This document shows, piece by piece, positions 61,844-64,000 of a DNA stretch of 64,000 nt. The translations under genes and the position numbers were made by a program. The first letter of the stretch is position 1. Each line of letters opens with the position of its first letter. The stretch comes from Nitrosospira multiformis (lineage in GTDB: Bacteria; Pseudomonadota; Gammaproteobacteria; Burkholderiales; Nitrosomonadaceae): the NCBI GenBank assembly GCA_017306155.1, contig JAFKJB010000018.1, forward strand, positions 1 to 64,000, written 5' to 3'. The notes below the pieces were generated by a model, which saw only the letters and a list, made by a program, of their open reading frames with translations, ran no database searches and was not told where the DNA came from.

Positions 61844-62494
61844 ATGAATACAATCAATTACTTACAAACCATCTCTTTGGCAGCCGTCATCGTGCTGGCG
61901 GCCGGTTGCACGACTACTCAGCGCAACACTCAATCATCAAGAACAGCTGTCGAACAGCTCCTCCTGAGTGAGGCAGTAAAAAGAAGCTTTCCCAGTGATC
62001 CAGGTGAATTTCTGCCCATTCCCCGCGGAGCGGGTGTTGCGATCAACACGGTAGGGATGACGGCTGATCAGGCTTTTCTGCAGCAGGTCTTAGCCGGATG
62101 GCTGGGACAGCAAGGCTACCTGGTGCAGAAAGACGGCAAGGACGCCACGCACCGGGTCGATGTGGTCGTAGAGGCGCTGGGAACAGAATTGTCGGGGACA
62201 TTCATGGGAATGCCCCCGATCCAGAGTCAGTTCATTCCATTTGCGCTGCCCGAACTGGCACTCTATAAATCCCAGTATCAGACGGGATATGCCAAATTTC
62301 ACCTGAATGTCTTTGGCTTGCCGGCCGGAAATTTTCTTGGATCGACCTCTGCTTTCCTGGCGGATGCCTACTACAACGACTACACGTTTCTTTTCGTGTT
62401 GTCGCATACTTTCACAGACCTTCCATCCGTTCCGGAAATGGGTTCCTTCAACCGCAAACCCGCCGGTCCCCGAATGGAGAACCAGGCAGAGTAG
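61844..62494 (+). CDS. exported lipoprotein, about 216 aa
   Basis: Start at MNTINYLQTISLAAVIVLAAGC (lipobox VLAAGC); a second ATG four codons earlier is possible. The mature protein includes SRTAVEQLLLSEAVKRSF near the N-terminus, a beta-rich middle and HLNVFGLPAGNFLGSTSAFL. It resembles DUF6655-type lipoproteins from memory, without search support. Its end overlaps the convergent GNAT gene by 47 bases. Confidence 0.7.
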   Translation: MNTINYLQTISLAAVIVLAAGCTTTQRNTQSSRTAVEQLLLSEAVKRSFPSDPGEFLPIPRGAGVAINTVGMTADQAFLQQVLAGWLGQQGYLVQKDGKDATHRVDVVVEALGTELSGTFMGMPPIQSQFIPFALPELALYKSQYQTGYAKFHLNVFGLPAGNFLGSTSAFLADAYYNDYTFLFVLSHTFTDLPSVPEMGSFNRKPAGPRMENQAE

Positions 62495-63224
62495 GCAGGG
62501 GCATTGCGCGCAGTTCTTGTGCAATCTCATGCAGCGCATTCCGGAAGTCGGCATCAAGCAGGTGGCGAATTTTCAAAGCCACGATAAGCTCATGCCCGTT
62601 TCGCGTTCGGCTCCAATTTTCCATCCGCAGGCTTTTTTCGATGGCTTCCGCGCGTCTGGCGTCGGACAGATAGAAAAAATCGCAGCAGCACTTCCGTTCT
62701 GAGTCCGGAGCGGGAGGTGTCCGGCAGGAAGCGCAGGCGTTGAACAGTGCCGGTGGGGGTGCCAGGAGAGATTCGAAGCCAAGCTGTTCCGTATTGGCAG
62801 CAGAATGCTCATTGGCCGGCTTTACCCCGGTAATCAATGCCGCAAAGCTTTTTGTGGCGGCGTCGTTTCCGTTTTTATCCGGAACCTGACCGAGTGTCGC
62901 AGCGCAAATTCTGATTTGCAAAAGAAGGGCCTGCAATCCGTAGCCTCTCCATTCTTTCTTTACGTAACACATCCCCAGTTCTTTTTCGGCCGAATCCGGC
63001 AGGTCGAACACGCCAGCGCCTGCCATGAAACTACCCACGGCATTTTCTATGACAAAAAACAGACCGTTCTCGACTGCGGTCTTGAATTCATCATAAGGGC
63101 GCCACAGAAGGTTTGCGGATTCTTTCAGTGGCAGTTCTGTGACGGCTTGCCGATATTCCGCCAATATGTGCTCAACATCCCCAAGGCCTGCTGCCCGTAT
63201 GGTTGCATGAGTAATACCTGACAT
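62448..63224 (-). CDS. GNAT-like N-acetyltransferase
   Basis: 258 residues from MSGITHATIRAAGLGDVEHI, with AGGAGAGCGAG as ribosome site. The GNAT core is LGMCYVKKEWRGYGLQALLL, with acetyl-CoA loop RGYGLQ. A Cys-rich segment (ACASC...CCCD) follows, unusual for the family and perhaps a metal site. The acceptor is unknown. It ends convergently with the lipoprotein gene, overlapping it. Confidence 0.78.
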   Translation of the reverse strand: MSGITHATIRAAGLGDVEHILAEYRQAVTELPLKESANLLWRPYDEFKTAVENGLFFVIENAVGSFMAGAGVFDLPDSAEKELGMCYVKKEWRGYGLQALLLQIRICAATLGQVPDKNGNDAATKSFAALITGVKPANEHSAANTEQLGFESLLAPPPALFNACASCRTPPAPDSERKCCCDFFYLSDARRAEAIEKSLRMENWSRTRNGHELIVALKIRHLLDADFRNALHEIAQELRAMPLPTLPGSPFGDRRVCG

Positions 63225-63506
63225 CTCGCTCTCCTGTCGCGCTTGTGAATTCCCGATGACGAAAAGGAAAAAAGGAGGCGTTGCGGTAGATACGGCACAC
63301 CGGAACACATCTCCTGGAATAGCGGCTGTTAGATGGGAGCTATTCCACAGAATTCAACCTGATAATCAAATCCATGGACATCGGCCTGTTTTTGAACAGC
63401 CATTGCATGTCTCAAGATAATGACTTGACACAAAACAGAAAAGAATATATAAATAATTGCATAATGCACGAGTGGTGCTTTGGATTTTTGGTAAGGGATA
63501 CAGAAA

Positions 63507-63818
63507 GTGATGGTTACGGTAGAACAGTATCGGCAGCTTTGCGCGGAATGGAGGGGGGATGCAGCCGAATTTTCCTGGCTGGTCCAGCATGGCGATATTG
63601 CGGGAGTCTCGCAGCGCGCCATTGCAGCCGAGTTCGAATTTGCTCCGTCCACGGTTTCGCGATGGGCAGCGGGTGAGGCGCTTCCTCACAGGCGTGTCCA
63701 GAAGCTGGTAGTGGGCGCGCTGGAAAAAAAGGCGCGGCGGCTCGAACAGGCTTGCGCCAGTGCTTTTCTTCCGGTTAAAAAAGATGTAGGCACCCCGCAA
63801 TCCCGCCCGCGGGCTTAA
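63507..63818 (+). CDS. small helix-turn-helix protein, 103 aa
   Basis: Starts [15 protein letters not shown] (GTG-ATG; either could be used). The middle [22 protein letters not shown] is an XRE-like HTH. A basic helical tail ([20 protein letters not shown]) follows. It probably binds DNA as a small regulator. It lies 43 bases before astB. Confidence 0.65.
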   Translation: MMVTVEQYRQLCAEWRGDAAEFSWLVQHGDIAGVSQRAIAAEFEFAPSTVSRWAAGEALPHRRVQKLVVGALEKKARRLEQACASAFLPVKKDVGTPQSRPRA

Positions 63819-63861
63819 TCTTCGGGCGATAATGTGCGCCCAGACACTCGATTGCAAAGCG

Positions 63862-64000
63862 ATGAACGCTTACGAAGTCAATTTTGACGGATTGGTAGGC
63901 CCCACGCACAATTATGGTGGACTGGCGGTAGGAAACATCGCCTCTGCGGAAAGTGCGCTGACAGTTTCCAACCCTCGGGAAGCTGCATTACAGGGGCTGG
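63862..64000 (+). CDS. astB: N-succinylarginine dihydrolase, start (truncated by window edge)
   Basis: The first 46 codons read [20 protein letters not shown], then [20 protein letters not shown], matching the N-terminus of AstB, the second enzyme of the arginine succinyltransferase (AST) pathway. The rest lies beyond the window. The GNAT gene upstream is on the other strand and does not look like AstA. Confidence 0.88.
   Translation, partial: MNAYEVNFDGLVGPTHNYGGLAVGNIASAESALTVSNPREAALQGL

Overview
The window looks like a chromosome segment of a betaproteobacterial ammonia oxidiser, most likely Nitrosospira or a close relative. The strongest clue is the gene at 57993-58406. It encodes nitrosocyanin, the red copper protein known essentially from ammonia oxidisers, and all four copper ligands are present. 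The betaproteobacterial order gloB / methyltransferase / rnhA / dnaQ and the high copper-protein content agree with this.

Layout. 1-1.5 kb is decayed: a frameshifted Phd-type antitoxin remnant, an Asp-nucleophile alpha/beta hydrolase and an IS630-type transposase tail. 1.5-11 kb is a metal-homeostasis block: a two-component system divergent from a three-gene heavy-metal RND efflux operon that ends in a PII-like gene, followed by a Cys-rich copper-storage protein. 12-20 kb holds a TauE/SafE transporter with an extra C-terminal domain, a pqi-type MCE operon with a split PqiA, and a P-type ATPase. 20-24.4 kb holds hypotheticals, a methyltransferase, a frameshifted bile-acid symporter and a decayed lactonase.

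24.4-29.5 kb is the most unusual region. Three paralogous exported coiled-coil proteins (shared YLYG core) lie on the minus strand. Each has the same 24-bp element covering its -35 box. A newly found 56-aa exported peptide gene shares a 17-bp -10 region with one of them, and a SufR-like HTH regulator is divergent from the first. Pentose-phosphate genes (pgl, gnd, tal) flank and interleave with this set.

32-42.5 kb is mostly housekeeping: gloB, a methyltransferase, rnhA, dnaQ, a PA0069-type radical SAM gene, a LapA-like gene, a large PEP-utilising enzyme and a dienelactone hydrolase. 42.5-46.2 kb is a second, Mla-type MCE transporter with a STAS-like/permease fusion. 46.3-49.4 kb pairs a Tat-exported multicopper oxidase with a c-type cytochrome. 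After a PilZ/YcgR-like gene, an AT-rich non-coding kilobase contains a cluster of DnaA-box-like sites. It leads to a two-gene helicase + DUF2290-like module that abuts the 3' end of a tRNA-Val gene, which suggests a small defence or mobile island.

55-64 kb holds gltX with tRNA-Ala and tRNA-Glu, an antitoxin with a decapitated RelE-type toxin, nitrosocyanin, a duplicated Cys-rich exported protein, an HNH nuclease, an ABC1/UbiB kinase, a lipoprotein, a GNAT protein, a small HTH protein and the start of astB. No rRNA or CRISPR array was seen.
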